64,000 nucleotides of DNA from positions 1 through 64,000 of the forward strand of contig KV423988.1 of assembly GCA_001632435.1 (NCBI GenBank), in the 5' to 3' direction. This DNA comes from Calocera cornea HHB12733. Lineage: Eukaryota; Basidiomycota; Dacrymycetes; Dacrymycetales; Dacrymycetaceae. Made by a program: the position numbers and the translations under genes. Below, piece after piece: positions 22,922 through 32,446 of the stretch. The number at the start of each line of letters is the position of its first letter. Positions within the stretch are counted from its first letter, which is position 1. Below the pieces are notes generated by a model. It saw nothing but the letters and a program-made list of their open reading frames with translations, made no database searches and was not told where the DNA came from.

Positions 22922-24130
22922 ATGTCCGACCGCTCCCCTCCCTCCTCTCCTGCCTCTTTCCACTCGACTTACTCTGTACTTCCCACCACCACCGACACGC
23001 TCCACGAGCAGCAGACCGACGTCAAGATGGGCAGCAACATTGTCTCCCCCTCGCGCAAGTCTAGCGAGTCCTCGACTTTCGCTTCCAGGGCCCCCAAAAT
23101 CGCTCAGGGCAAGAAGCGCCTCGTATATGCGCAGCCCAACAGCGCTGAGCGCAGCGGGAGCGCGACGGGCTTCGCTGGGGCGGGAGAAGAGGAGATGAGC
23201 GCGGCGACGAACACTTCTGCTCGCTCACATCCGTGACTTGGAGATGCAGTTCGGGGCGCCCGTGCTCATCAATGGAGTGCCGCTCGCTGGAGTTCTACAC
23301 CAGGAGGGAGTTCCCCAGGTGAGTTGTTGAGGAGTGCCGACCGAGACGGTCGGCACGCATACAACGACTACTGACCTGCTGTCCAGGACTTCTCCGAGCG
23401 CCCAAAGGTGTACGTCGCCAAGCCCGAGGACCGCATCGTTGTCGACGAGAACGTCGAGGCTATCAAGCCCGCCGTTGACCACACGGCCCTCCCTGCTGTC
23501 GTTACCTCTGCTGTCACGCGCCGTGCTACCGCCGCAGATGCTGCTGCTGCCGACGCTCCGGCTGCTGGCGCTGCTGTTGCCCTTGCCCTTGCCCTTGCTC
23601 CTGCTCCCGCTTCTGTCAACCCCGCTGCTCTTGCTACTGCTTCTACCGCTACTGCTGCTCCCGCTGCTCCCGCTTCTGCTGCCAACAATCCCGCTGACAA
23701 CCAGGCGATCTCGCTCAACGACCTGCGCGAGTACAAGAACTACGATGGTGATTTCGCTGCGCTGACGGATGCCGAGTTCGAACGCGAGCTGGAGCTGCTC
23801 AAGGAACCAGCTAAGGCTTACGGGAGGGTGCTGCGCAAGAAGGAACGGGAGCGCGAGAAGGAGACGAAGCTCGCCAAGGTCCGCATGGGGCGTGAGGCGC
23901 GCTGGGAGAGTGCTTGGGAGGAGGCGGTGGACGCGGGCAAAGAGGACGACGACGTGGCGTTCAAAGCCTCCAATAACGACGCCCACGACGGCAAGGAGAA
24001 GAAGAAGCACGACCTCAAGAAGCTATTCAGCAAGGTGGGCGGCAAGATCGCTAAGGTTGGCTTCAAGATCGGCAAGGGCCTCATGGAGCACGCTATAGAG
24101 GGGGCGATTGAAGGGGCTGGAGACTTCTGA
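22922..24130 (+). CDS. transposon-borne Ala-rich protein with amphipathic C-terminus, 337 aa
   Basis: Exons 22922-23122, 23250-23318 and 23387-24130 join in frame. The first join is inferred because the frame otherwise stops at 23237 and the product resumes with FGAPVLINGVPLAGVLHQEG. An N-terminal Ser/Thr-rich leader is followed by KVYVAKPEDRIVVDENVEAI, a 60-residue Ala/Pro tract (possibly disordered), a charged helix (LTDAEFERELELLKEPAKAY), a basic segment (KKEREREKETKLAKVRMGRE) and a Lys/Gly-rich amphipathic end: KKLFSKVGGKIAKVGFKIGK then GLMEHAIEGAIEGAGDF. The end resembles membrane-active amphipathic helices. The second intron (23319-23386) starts exactly with the element's hairpin repeat. 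Function unknown. Confidence 0.55.
23319..23356 (+). repeat. hairpin repeat copy forming a 5' splice site
   Basis: Starts GTGAGTTGTTGAGGA and continues into a perfect 10-bp stem with 3-nt loop, GTGCCGACCG-AGA-CGGTCGGCAC. Its first base is the first base of intron 23319-23386 of the gene at 22922-24130. Confidence 0.8.
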
Positions 24131-24196
24131 GTGGCAGGAATAAGTAGATAGCTGCTGTATGGTCATGAATACGCGTAACCCGTCAATAAAACTGTA

Positions 24197-24288
24197 GTGC
24201 CGGCCATCTCGGTCGGCACTCCTCAACAACTCACCCAGAACATCTCATGAGTATCGACCGTTTCGGTCGGCACTCCTCAACAACTCAC
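24197..24288 (-). repeat. two hairpin repeat copies in tandem
   Basis: Copies at 24197-24234 and 24251-24288 in the reverse orientation, each with a stem (GCCGGCC...GGTCGGC or TCGACCG...CGGTCGG) followed by ACTCCTCAACAACTCAC. They lie in the gap between the 3' ends of the genes at 22922-24130 and 24389-25761. Confidence 0.8.
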
Positions 24289-24388
24289 CACCCAGTGGAA
24301 ACATGCACACGTACCTCCGGAGTGAATTTTTTAATGTTGAAACAATGTTATTGACGATTGCACTCTAACACTCTACAGATACACGCAA

Positions 24389-25761
24389 CTATGATGCTAG
24401 AACACTGGCAGGGAGAATGTGAGGAAAGTGTTTACCACGCTGAAGCTGGAGGACAATGTGTTCATTGTGGGCCTTGATCACCTCGTCAAGGAAGAACTCG
24501 AATCGTACTGCTGTCATCTCACATGTTTGCGCGGCAATCTTGCGCAGCCACGAGTTAGCCTGTTCGCAGGCGGAGGAGTTGAAGAGCCACTTGTTTGGCT
24601 GCGTCTCATCATACAACTCGGGGTAGGCAGCCGGATTGCAGTGCATGCTGCAGTACTGGTCGCTGTGCTTGTCGTGCTTCCTGTCCCAGTGGAAAGCGTC
24701 GACTATGAGCAATGTGTGTGCAAAATGACGGCGCACTTCCTCAGCGCGGTTCTCGAGATGCCGCCGCAGGTTGCAGTTGTTGTCAAAAAAGAGTACATCA
24801 GGCATTGAAGACAGCGTTGGGAAGACTGACATTAGAAAGTCCTATAAGAATGTGTTAGCTGAGAAGCGGGGAAAGAGGAGATGAGGGAGGGGAAGGAAGG
24901 GAGGTGGAGTCAGAGGGGATGAGACGAGAGGGAAGGGAGGGAGGGGAGGTGGAGTCAGAGGGGATGAGACAAGAGGGAGGGAAGGGAGGGGAGGTGGAGT
25001 CAGAGGGGATGGGAGGTGTATGCACTGCGCATGGACGGTTTGTGCACGGAATAGTTCGCACAGCTGTCTCTCGAACAGCATGTGTTTCTCTGCTTGCACG
25101 ACGTCCGGAAGACCAGAGTAATAAATGTGTTGTTCGTGTCCATCTTCGCTCTTCTCGCGGTAGTAGTTGACGGTGTACGTTGTCTTGCACGATCGACAGT
25201 GCAAGGCGACGACCAAGACTGGGAACGCTCCACGCCCGAGCGTGTACAAGGTAGTGTAATGGCTTGTAGGATTGTAAAGTGGTTGCTGTCGTCCATTGCT
25301 GATGAATTCGGGGCAGTGGTTGCGCGTGCAGATCCGTGTTGGTGGGTAGAATTCTTCGTGTGCTGGGAAGCACGTGAGCAAATAGCTGCGACTGGACCGT
25401 AGAGCTTACCCAAGTTGAAACTTTGAGCAAGGGATGCAAAAGGGGCAAAATCATCAACAAGAGGAACCGAGAGCGTTGCCGGGTTGAACCCAGGAAGCCA
25501 AACGACGTCTCGAAGCGTGCTCCAGAGCCCAGTGACTTGGTTCGGCGAGGTATGGATGGCATTGGCAAGGAAGTGCACAATGGTATTCGGGAGGCTTTTG
25601 GGAGGTGCATCGAGCTGACTGACGTGAGTGATCTCTTGCCAAGTGATGCGTGCCTGAAGGTGCCAAGAGAATGCACAAAACTCGAGGACCTGCTGCACAG
25701 AAACGTTGCCCAGGTGTTGCCGAAGCCGCCAGAAAAGCACAACCAGAGTAAGGACATTCAT
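24389..25761 (-). CDS. KDZ transposase-family protein with CxC5-type cluster, probably internally deleted
   Basis: Exon 25761-25410 joins exon 25362 onward (47-nt intron), and a last exon runs 24841-24389. The N-terminal helical part (SLPNTIVHFLANAI...LWSTLRDVVW) and the cysteine cluster (YPPTRICTRNHC...ALHCRSCKTTY, then IYYSGLPDVVQ) match the CxC5 region found in KDZ-associated proteins. The C-terminal exon has LFFDNNCNL, VDAFHWDRKHDKHSDQYC, MHCNPAAYPEL and FNSSACEQANSWL, the KDZ-like catalytic region. Full-length relatives carry a few hundred residues between these parts, including a CxC6 cluster; here that place holds a minisatellite (24897-25018) and I find no good phase-0 donor before the last exon. 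It is the element's likely mobility protein but probably defective. Confidence 0.65.
24897..25018 (-). repeat. minisatellite, third locus
   Basis: Three units of about 40 bp built on GGAGGTGGAGTCAGAGGGGA plus TGAGACGAGAGGGAAGGGAG. The core GGAGTCAGAGGGGATG is shared with the arrays at 18.6-18.9 and 21.6-21.8 kb. It interrupts the KDZ protein gene. Confidence 0.8.
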
Positions 25762-25958
25762 TGTCGACAGTCGAGGCCCGCGTCACGATGCAACACTGTC
25801 CGCCAGAGTTGTTGCCGAGAACAGAAGTGCTTTCTGAAAGAGGCCTTGAAGAAGAGCAAAAGTAATGTGTCGACAGTTAAATCAGAGATAAGCGACGACA
25901 ATGACTGGATATATGTTCGTCCCTGACCGGCCTATTGGCTGCTGCACCGGCTATCACT

Positions 25959-26061
25959 TGACGCGGAGACGGAAGCAAACGGGAGTATATTTGTCAGCTC
26001 TGCGGCCTATGCGCGCAGAGCGCAGAGCGCATAGCAACTGTCACGAAAGCCGGAAGCCCAC
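25959..26061 (-). repeat. right terminal inverted repeat
   Basis: The reverse complement reads GGCTTCCGGCTTTCGTGACAG, GCGCTCTGCGCTCTGCG and CCCGTTTGCTTCC...CCGCGTCA, matching the left repeat. The 12-mer CACCGGCTATCA lies at its inner side (25945-25956) in the same orientation as the copy near the left end, so that motif is a direct repeat. Confidence 0.75.
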
Positions 26062-26070
26062 AACTAACGG
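26062..26070. repeat. right target-site duplication AACTAACGG
   Basis: Exact copy of 17929-17937, immediately outside the right terminal inverted repeat. Confidence 0.75.
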
Positions 26071-26255
26071 GTAGGGCGGCACTGCCTCCAACACCCGCCG
26101 AGCCGCGAGAGGCATGTGTATGCGGTCATGAGCGTGCGCGGTGAGGTGTGGGCGGGGCGCACATCTTTATCATCTCTCTTGCTTTCAATTATCTGCTGCT
26201 TGCTTGTCTACTGCTTGACTGCTGCTGTTTGATCGCTTTATCGCTGTGGTGAGAT

Positions 26256-28487
26256 ATGGCGCAGTACTCGGACGGAATGGCAGACCTGGAGGACAACGAC
26301 TCGGGGATATCAGGTGCGCTCCCCATGCCAGCAGCACCCTCGCCGGGCCTACTAACCCCACCCGCTACAGTGCCAATCAGCACGACCCACCGCACCTCCA
26401 AGCCCTCCCGCTCCATCCTCAAGCGCTCAAGGCAGCAAGCAGGCCGCTTCGTCCGCGCAGTCTCAAAACCCGTCGCATTCCGCCTCCCGAAGCGCGAGCG
26501 GCCCTCCGATGCCGCTCCGGGCGAGCCGGACGTCGTCGCTGTCCGCCGGCGGGGCTCGACGGGCTCGGGAAGCGGCGGGTTCCTCAGGGCGTTCCTGTTC
26601 GGCGCCCCGCGCATGCGGCGCGAGCGGACGGACGACTATGCCGAGGAGGACGCAGCTGAGGACGCCGAGGACGCCGCAGCGCGCATCCCCGACCCGCTCG
26701 ACATGCCCTACATGCCGCGGCCGATCGTGATGCCGCACCCGGGCGGCGGGATCTCCTTCGTGCCTCCCGACGAGCTCCCCGTGAACCCGCCTCCGCTGCC
26801 GCTCGACCCCACCCCGCCGCAGGAGGGCGAGTACCGGCACGAGTACCTACGCCACTCGCGCCAGGGCGTCGAGGACCTCAGTATGCCGCATACGGGGTAT
26901 GGCGCGCCCGCGAGCGGGTACCCGCCGGATATCGCGGGCGGGGGGATGGGCATCGAGGGCATGAGCATGATGCCCATGCCGGAGCCGGACGCCGCACTCA
27001 GCCCGAGCTCGAGGAGGAGCTTCCAGTCCCCCCGCTCGCAGTACTCGTACCACGCGCCGGGGCCGCAGGAGAGGGACTACAGCCGGGACTATGAGAGGGC
27101 GCGGGAGCGGGAGAGGGACTATGAGAGGGAGAGAGAGCGGGAGTACGAGAGGGAGCGACAGACGGACAGGGACGCAGGCATGCCCCCCACCCCGCCCCAG
27201 CCAGTCCGCCGCGTCGTACACGTCGCACCCGACATCCCCCTCTCCCCACCGCTCTCCCCGCAGAGCAGGCGCTCACACCGCTCAGCCCGGTCGCGCCGGA
27301 GTGCACAGCAGATCCCGCCCCCGGCCCCGCCGGTCATCATCGCCGATGGTCCAATGGTGCAGGAGTACGAGCAACGGCAACGGCAAGCGCAGCAGTCGAT
27401 TATGCAGCAGCAGCAACCCATGATGCAACAGCAACAGCCTATGATGCAACAGCAGACGCGGCGCGACCCCATAGCGACAGACTACGCCTACCAATCCGCG
27501 CCTCAAGCGCAAGCCCAACTCGCCCCAGTGCCAGCAGTGCACATCCAGCCCCCCTCCGACGGGGGCTCGCGGGACCCCTCCCGCCCCGTCTCGCGCCTCT
27601 CGCGCCTCACCCACCGCACGCACCGCACCTCCGCCTCCGCCGCGCCCTCCGGGCCTGGCTCGCCCAACTCCCTCCCCCTGAACTGGGAGCGAGTGCCGCA
27701 CGCCGCTAGGCCCATGTCGTTCTTCCGCCCGCGCGACCAGTACCCAGCCGAGGAAGACGCGCTCCTCTCCCAGGTGCACTTCATCTCCCGCCTCCCGCCC
27801 ACAGCAACGACGAGCGAGAAGCTCGCGCACGTCATCGGCAACGTCTCCCGCTACCCGTGGATTCAGCGGCCCTGGCAGACGGTGCAGTATGTGCCCGGCA
27901 CGAAGGGGGCGTACGACGCACGGTACGAGATCCCCGAGACGGTTGCACAGGGAAGCGGCGTCGCGAGCTGGTACTCGGATGGCTACGGTGGGGAGAAAAG
28001 GGCCACGATGGCGAGCGTAAGGCAGAGCAACTACGCGCCGCGGCGGGACCCGAGCGTCATGCCACAGATGGTGGACACGTACACCGAGGGCACGTACCCC
28101 GGTAACGAGGGGTACAACGATGTGCGGAACGGGTACGGCCACTCGGACGCTACCCCCGGCCCAGGACCCTCCGCGCTGCGCCCCCCACTGGAGCGTACGA
28201 CAACGCAGCAGACCCACCACACGCAGCAGACCCACCGCTCCCGCCCCCGAAGCACCATCACCATCCCCCCGCCGCCTCCGCCCAAGTCCCCGCGCGCATA
28301 CCGCAACCGTGCACTCTCCACGCAGCAGCAGCACGCGACGGTCGTCTTCCGCCCTGATGGCACGCCGGAGCTCTTGATCCCGGATGGGGCGGAGATGCCC
28401 ACGAGCCCGATCTTGATCACGGACCCGAATGGTAGGACGCAGTGGTTCATGCCCCAGGTGGGGATGGCGAGGAGCTTTGAGGGCTGA
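26256..28487 (+). CDS. long low-complexity Pro/Arg/Gln-rich protein
   Basis: A 743-codon open frame from ATG 26256. A 57-nt stretch (26314-26370) has a GTGCGC donor, a perfect TACTAAC branch site and a CTACAG end, so it is probably an intron. Its length is a multiple of three and it contains no stop, so the frame stays open if it is kept (724 aa when removed). Features: a Lys/Arg-rich region (ILKRSRQQAGRFVRAVSKP), a long alternating Arg/Glu/Tyr tract (RDYERARERERDYERERE), a Ser/Arg tract (RRSHRSARSRRSA) and Gln/Met repeats (SIMQQQQPMMQQQQPMMQ). A folded-looking segment contains FISRLPPTATTSEKLAHVIG and YPWIQRPWQTVQYVPGT. Mostly disordered; possible nuclear scaffold; family not recognised. The transposon ends 195 bp upstream, within its promoter. 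Confidence 0.7.
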   Translation: MAQYSDGMADLEDNDSGISGALPMPAAPSPGLLTPPATVPISTTHRTSKPSRSILKRSRQQAGRFVRAVSKPVAFRLPKRERPSDAAPGEPDVVAVRRRGSTGSGSGGFLRAFLFGAPRMRRERTDDYAEEDAAEDAEDAAARIPDPLDMPYMPRPIVMPHPGGGISFVPPDELPVNPPPLPLDPTPPQEGEYRHEYLRHSRQGVEDLSMPHTGYGAPASGYPPDIAGGGMGIEGMSMMPMPEPDAALSPSSRRSFQSPRSQYSYHAPGPQERDYSRDYERARERERDYEREREREYERERQTDRDAGMPPTPPQPVRRVVHVAPDIPLSPPLSPQSRRSHRSARSRRSAQQIPPPAPPVIIADGPMVQEYEQRQRQAQQSIMQQQQPMMQQQQPMMQQQTRRDPIATDYAYQSAPQAQAQLAPVPAVHIQPPSDGGSRDPSRPVSRLSRLTHRTHRTSASAAPSGPGSPNSLPLNWERVPHAARPMSFFRPRDQYPAEEDALLSQVHFISRLPPTATTSEKLAHVIGNVSRYPWIQRPWQTVQYVPGTKGAYDARYEIPETVAQGSGVASWYSDGYGGEKRATMASVRQSNYAPRRDPSVMPQMVDTYTEGTYPGNEGYNDVRNGYGHSDATPGPGPSALRPPLERTTTQQTHHTQQTHRSRPRSTITIPPPPPPKSPRAYRNRALSTQQQHATVVFRPDGTPELLIPDGAEMPTSPILITDPNGRTQWFMPQVGMARSFEG

Positions 28488-28795
28488 GCGGTGCGGTGGG
28501 GCCGTTCTGTTGTATTGGTATCCGTTGCTTGCAAGTCTTGCATTTTGAAGTTGCCCATTCTCGGGCTATGCATCCTCATTTTATGTATCGCACATGTACT
28601 AAACCCCATCTTGATAAACCATCAGCTTGTTGCTTGACCTTCCACGAATGGGACGTTAGTCTCACGCTTCGCATGGTCACCATCAGGAAGGGTGGGCCTG
28701 ACGCGTGGTCGGTCGAGACTGAAATAGCAAACCTACGTCACTTGCGACTCCGTTGCTCTTCACATGAGTCTGACCAGTCTAACGGTTGGGGCTCT

Positions 28796-30969
28796 ATGTC
28801 GATTGCGCTGTTCGTTCCGGCCTTGTCTTCTATTGGATCTATCTCCATGCTACTGCTACTTACGATATTACTTTTGCCACTCACGCAGGCAACATGCGAG
28901 TGGGCGAACCAGGTCCCATTGCTTTCGGACAACTACCCAACAGCAATCTCTCCCGACTTCATGAAATATGTTGAGAAAGTTGGAAAGCTCTTCGACGTGC
29001 CTGGTCTGAGCCTCGGGGTTGTCCGGAAGGGACATGAGGCGCAGTTCTTCAATTGGGGACAGCGGGATGAAGATGGCAACTCGCCAACTGAGTGTGTGCG
29101 TCTACATCCTTCGGACTCAATAAGATCACTCATGTTTGTCTTGAAGACCATGTATCCGATGGCCTCTGCATCCAAGAATTTCGCATCAACCTCGTTTGGG
29201 ATCCTTATGGACGACTTCAAGCATGGGAGGAATGTCACGCCGCTCCCTTACGGCGTGGAGCTAGACTGGGAGACGAAGCTCGTTGATCTCCTTCAAGACG
29301 AATGGGGACTTAAAGATCCTTACACGTCGGGACATGTCAAGGTCATCGACTTGCTCAGCCACGTGACTGGATTGCCGAGGTACGGAGCCGTAAAGCTCGG
29401 TTTAAGCACTACTCATAGAGAGCCAGACACGAATTCTCGTATGATCTCGATACTCCTCTGCCACATCTTGTGTCTCAACTACAGTATCTTCGCCCAACAC
29501 ACGAGCTACGCGAAACGTTCGAATACATTAACCTCGTAAGCCTCACATCTCCTTGTCCAAGGGCCCACTTGCCGATTTGATTCAGATGTACTCCGTCATC
29601 ACCCGTGTGATCGGCAAGTACTCCAACATGTCCTACACTTCATTCGTCGAATCGCGGATCTTCACGCGTCTTGGCATGACAAGCACAACATTCCACCCAG
29701 AGCGAGCATGGCAGTCGCGCGATTGGGTACAGCTTTGGGTACGCGAAGCAGGGCCTTATTACAACCAGACGCGGGTTGTTCCGTGGTATCTAGAGGAGCG
29801 TGCGGTTGATGGCCCCGTCTCCGGCCCGGGTGGTGTGGTCTCGAATACCAAAGACATGGTCCGCATTGTTATCTGATAAATTAAGAGTGGTGTCTGATCA
29901 ACCCAGGCGACTTATCTCGGGATCCTGCTGAACGGAGGGATCCACCCGGATACCGGCGAACAACTCATTCCTCGTGCTGTTCTGGATTCGGTGATGCTTG
30001 GGCGGGTAGTGGAAGAAGGCAGAGCCTCGTACCCGGAGCTCGCACCGACACTCTACGGAGCTGGTTGGCAGAGCACCGGTTACCAAGGACACGAGGTAAT
30101 GCCTCGCGAATTCCGCCAACTCTTTTGCTGAGTGCAATTCGAGATCGTTCAGCATGGCGGAGGTGCCCGAGGCATTAGTACAGCGCTGCTCTTTCTGCCT
30201 AACGATGGTGTGGGCGTTGTTGCGCTTTGTAACGGAAATAACCAACACCCGGCACTGTTCGCATTGGTGTTCCGGATCATCGAGGAGTCGCTCGGCTTGA
30301 AGCGCATCGACTGGATTAGCAGGTGCGCTGGTTCTTTGGGGTACGAGACACGTGAGCCCAACATTTGTCAGGTTGAAGGAAGCACCCTTGGGGTTACGGT
30401 CCGCGCCTCCACCGTTTACCCAGCTGCCACATTCACAGCCGCGACCATACTCGGCACTGGTGCCACACTCGGAACCACTAGGTTCCACCGGGAATATGGT
30501 GCCTTTATCAAGTCTTTCAGGCACCTATGCCAACCCAGGTTATGATGGCGTAATCACGCTCTGCTTCTATCCCGCCGCGGCCGAAAGTCCGTGCGCCGCC
30601 GTGTTGCACGATTTTGCCCGCGTGGACCCCAGCTTCGAAGCGGAGAAGACCAGATCGTTGTACGCCCGCTGGCCACGGTTCGTCGCTTCGCACATCAAGC
30701 TCACGCGGGAGAACCCAAGCGAGAACGGGACGCTGTTCGCCCTGGAGACGCTTCTCTGCTTTCCCGACGGACACGGGCGGGACCGTTCCGCCTTCTATTA
30801 CCGGACGAGCCCGGGGCAGTCAAGCCCTGGAGGAGCGGTTGCCGAATTTGGCATGGACGGCGGGGCAGTGCGGGGCCTTGGTCTGTGGGGAATCGCTGCC
30901 GGGTCGAGAAACAGAGTGCCCGGAAAACCGGAGGGGAGCTCCGAGGTATGGTTCATGAGGGTGGCTTGA
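28796..30969 (+). CDS. secreted serine beta-lactamase-fold protein (paralogue 2)
   Basis: Seven exons, 28796-29095, 29147-29379, 29427-29535, 29586-29858, 29907-30095, 30144-30322 and 30372-30969, give 626 aa. A hydrophobic leader (MLLLLTILLLPLTQATC, reachable from ATG 28796 or 28847) serves as signal peptide or anchor. Catalytic motifs: S107-A-S-K110, Y211-I-N213 and H372-G-G374. Exon 3 is 109 nt and exon 6 is 179 nt, identical to the three paralogues. Exon 7 is about 80 nt longer than in the others because of a Pro/Ser-rich insert before the conserved LSGTYANPGYDGVITLCF of the C-terminal beta domain. All frames are open despite many in-frame stops in the introns, so the gene appears functional. 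Substrate unknown. Confidence 0.85.
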
Positions 30970-31430
30970 GAGAGCAAACGTCATTGATGGTGCACTGGAC
31001 GCTCTAAGAGAAGCAGGGTCTGACCGTAATCTCGAAGGGGGCGCAGTGAATTAACCCGCTTGTGACCTTCCGGGGCCCGCCAAGTCCAGGACGGTCGGAT
31101 TAAGTAGCAGCAATGCGTGTTCATTTCTTCCCATCCTATGCCAACGTGGCAAGGATATTGTTCTAGTACACTGATACGAGAGGTGAGAGTAAAGAATACA
31201 GCCGCTCTGGACAGTTCATCGACAGCAGCAAGGGGAGGCAGGGGAAACATTACGGTCGTTTGTGCGAATGAAATGCGAATGAAGCACTTTAAACTGATAC
31301 ACGTATCATCAGCGAGCCATGCGATACACAGAATACAGAGGATAGCAAAGGGAGACCGTAGGGCGGCTTCGGTGTGGCCATACGGAACTTGTGTGCGATA
31401 TGTACGTGTTGAAGGTGGCCAGGAGAGCAT
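30970..31430. other. convergent intergenic spacer
   Basis: 3' regions of the second beta-lactamase-like gene (+) and the first zinc-finger gene (-). Nothing else recognised. Confidence 0.4.
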
Positions 31431-32446
31431 CTACAGCGTGCCGCGAACAGACGAGACCTGGAAGCCACGCTCCTCAGGCATGCGCGGGACGTATTCCTTC
31501 CTCATCGGTGCTTGAAGTGGCATTGGGGGTGTCGCCGGCTCCATAGTCGAGTCACTCGACGACGACGAGGTCCGACGCACGCTGTGCGGCCTTGGCATTT
31601 CCATGTCGAGGTCGTGAGGGCGTTTTATCGAGGTCGGGCTTGCCGTCAGGGGGATTGGGCGCGAGGTCGGTTGCTCGGTCCGAACATATGTGCTGTGCTC
31701 GGGATACCGCTGGTGTGCCGGCGAGTGCGAGTGAGAGTACACGGGGGAGATGGCGTGCGTGGGCTGAGTAGGGCTGCGGTCGACGTGCATCATGCTCGTG
31801 TGCGTGTGTGCGGGGGATGGAGGCAGGGGCCCAGTCCCTCGCGGATACGGGTGGACGTACGTGCCCATGCGGGACTGCATGGCTGAGAGTGCCTCACGGA
31901 CGTAGGTTGTCGGCAGGTCGCGCTCCTCCTTGGTCAAGTGCATGGTGTAGCTGGCGCAGGCGCGGGGCCAGATCAGACAAAGCCCCGGAAGCGGATGCGG
32001 AGGGAGAATGACTCACTGCTGGAGCAGGTTGTCCCGCCGGGAGCAGCGGCGCTGACAGTCGGGATACGGGCAGATGTGATTCTTCTCGCCGGTGTGCACC
32101 TTGGAGTGTCGGGTGAGATGGCCTTCACATCTGTCAGTAAGGCAGACACGAGAAAGCAGCATATATGCGCACCGGAAGTGGAGAACACCTTCTGGCAATC
32201 TGCGCAGCGGTAGATGCGCTTGCCCGGCAGTATGGGGTGATCAGGCATGGGCGTGGGCATGGTAGACACGCGAGGGGAGACCGAGGCGGAGGGCGGCGAG
32301 GCCGAGCCGTCCTGTGCCGGCGGCGGGGACATGCTGTCGGACATCCTGCGGAGGGAGGCGGAGCGCATCATGTCGTGCGGGTGGATGTCGACTGGGTTGA
32401 GCAGGTCAACGCGCCTGCCCGAGGCAGAGGAGATGCAGAAAGGCAT
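31431..32446 (-). CDS. C2H2 zinc-finger transcription factor (paralogue 1)
   Basis: Exons 32446-32173, 32122-32017 and 31950-31431 give 299 aa. Two adjacent classical fingers occupy residues about 80-135: YRCADCQKVF...GHLTRHSKVH, a TGEKNH linker, then ICPYPDCQRRCSRRDNLLQH-Y-T-M-H. The second finger has the RCSRRDNL recognition helix seen in many fungal regulators. An intron splits finger 1 between Ser and Gly, and another splits the second finger's His codon. The N-terminus begins MPFCISSASGRRVDLLNPVD, closely similar to the second copy; the C-terminal half is Ser/Pro/His-rich and probably an activation or repression region. Nuclear DNA-binding regulator; targets unknown. Confidence 0.85.

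Larger units (their letters stand above)
17938..26061. mobile_element. complete 8.1 kb DNA transposon of the KDZ type
   Basis: The element is bounded by about 100-bp imperfect terminal inverted repeats (17938-18041 and 25959-26061) and an exact 9-bp flanking duplication AACTAACGG. It holds a minus-strand gene of the KDZ (Kyakuja-Dileera-Zisupton) transposase superfamily with a CxC5-type cysteine cluster (24389-25761), and at least three other genes (18933-20806, 21151-22245, 22922-24130). Zisupton-type elements make 8-bp duplications and MULEs 9-bp ones, so the exact length does not decide the class; the protein does. The element contains a 100-base run of N (18704-18803) inside a minisatellite, so its length is approximate. 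The transposase gene looks internally deleted, suggesting a non-autonomous copy. Confidence 0.8.

Noticed and set aside
23225..24010. Minus-strand Ser/Val/Leu-rich frame
   Set aside because: Shadow of the Ala/Pro-rich plus-strand gene; its composition mirrors the codons of that gene.
18515..24130. TET/JBP dioxygenase gene, known to travel with KDZ elements in mushrooms
   Set aside because: I looked for the HxD...H...R signature in the element's frames and saw nothing convincing.
27282..28334. 350-aa minus-strand frame
   Set aside because: Antisense shadow of the low-complexity gene in GC-rich DNA; no motifs.
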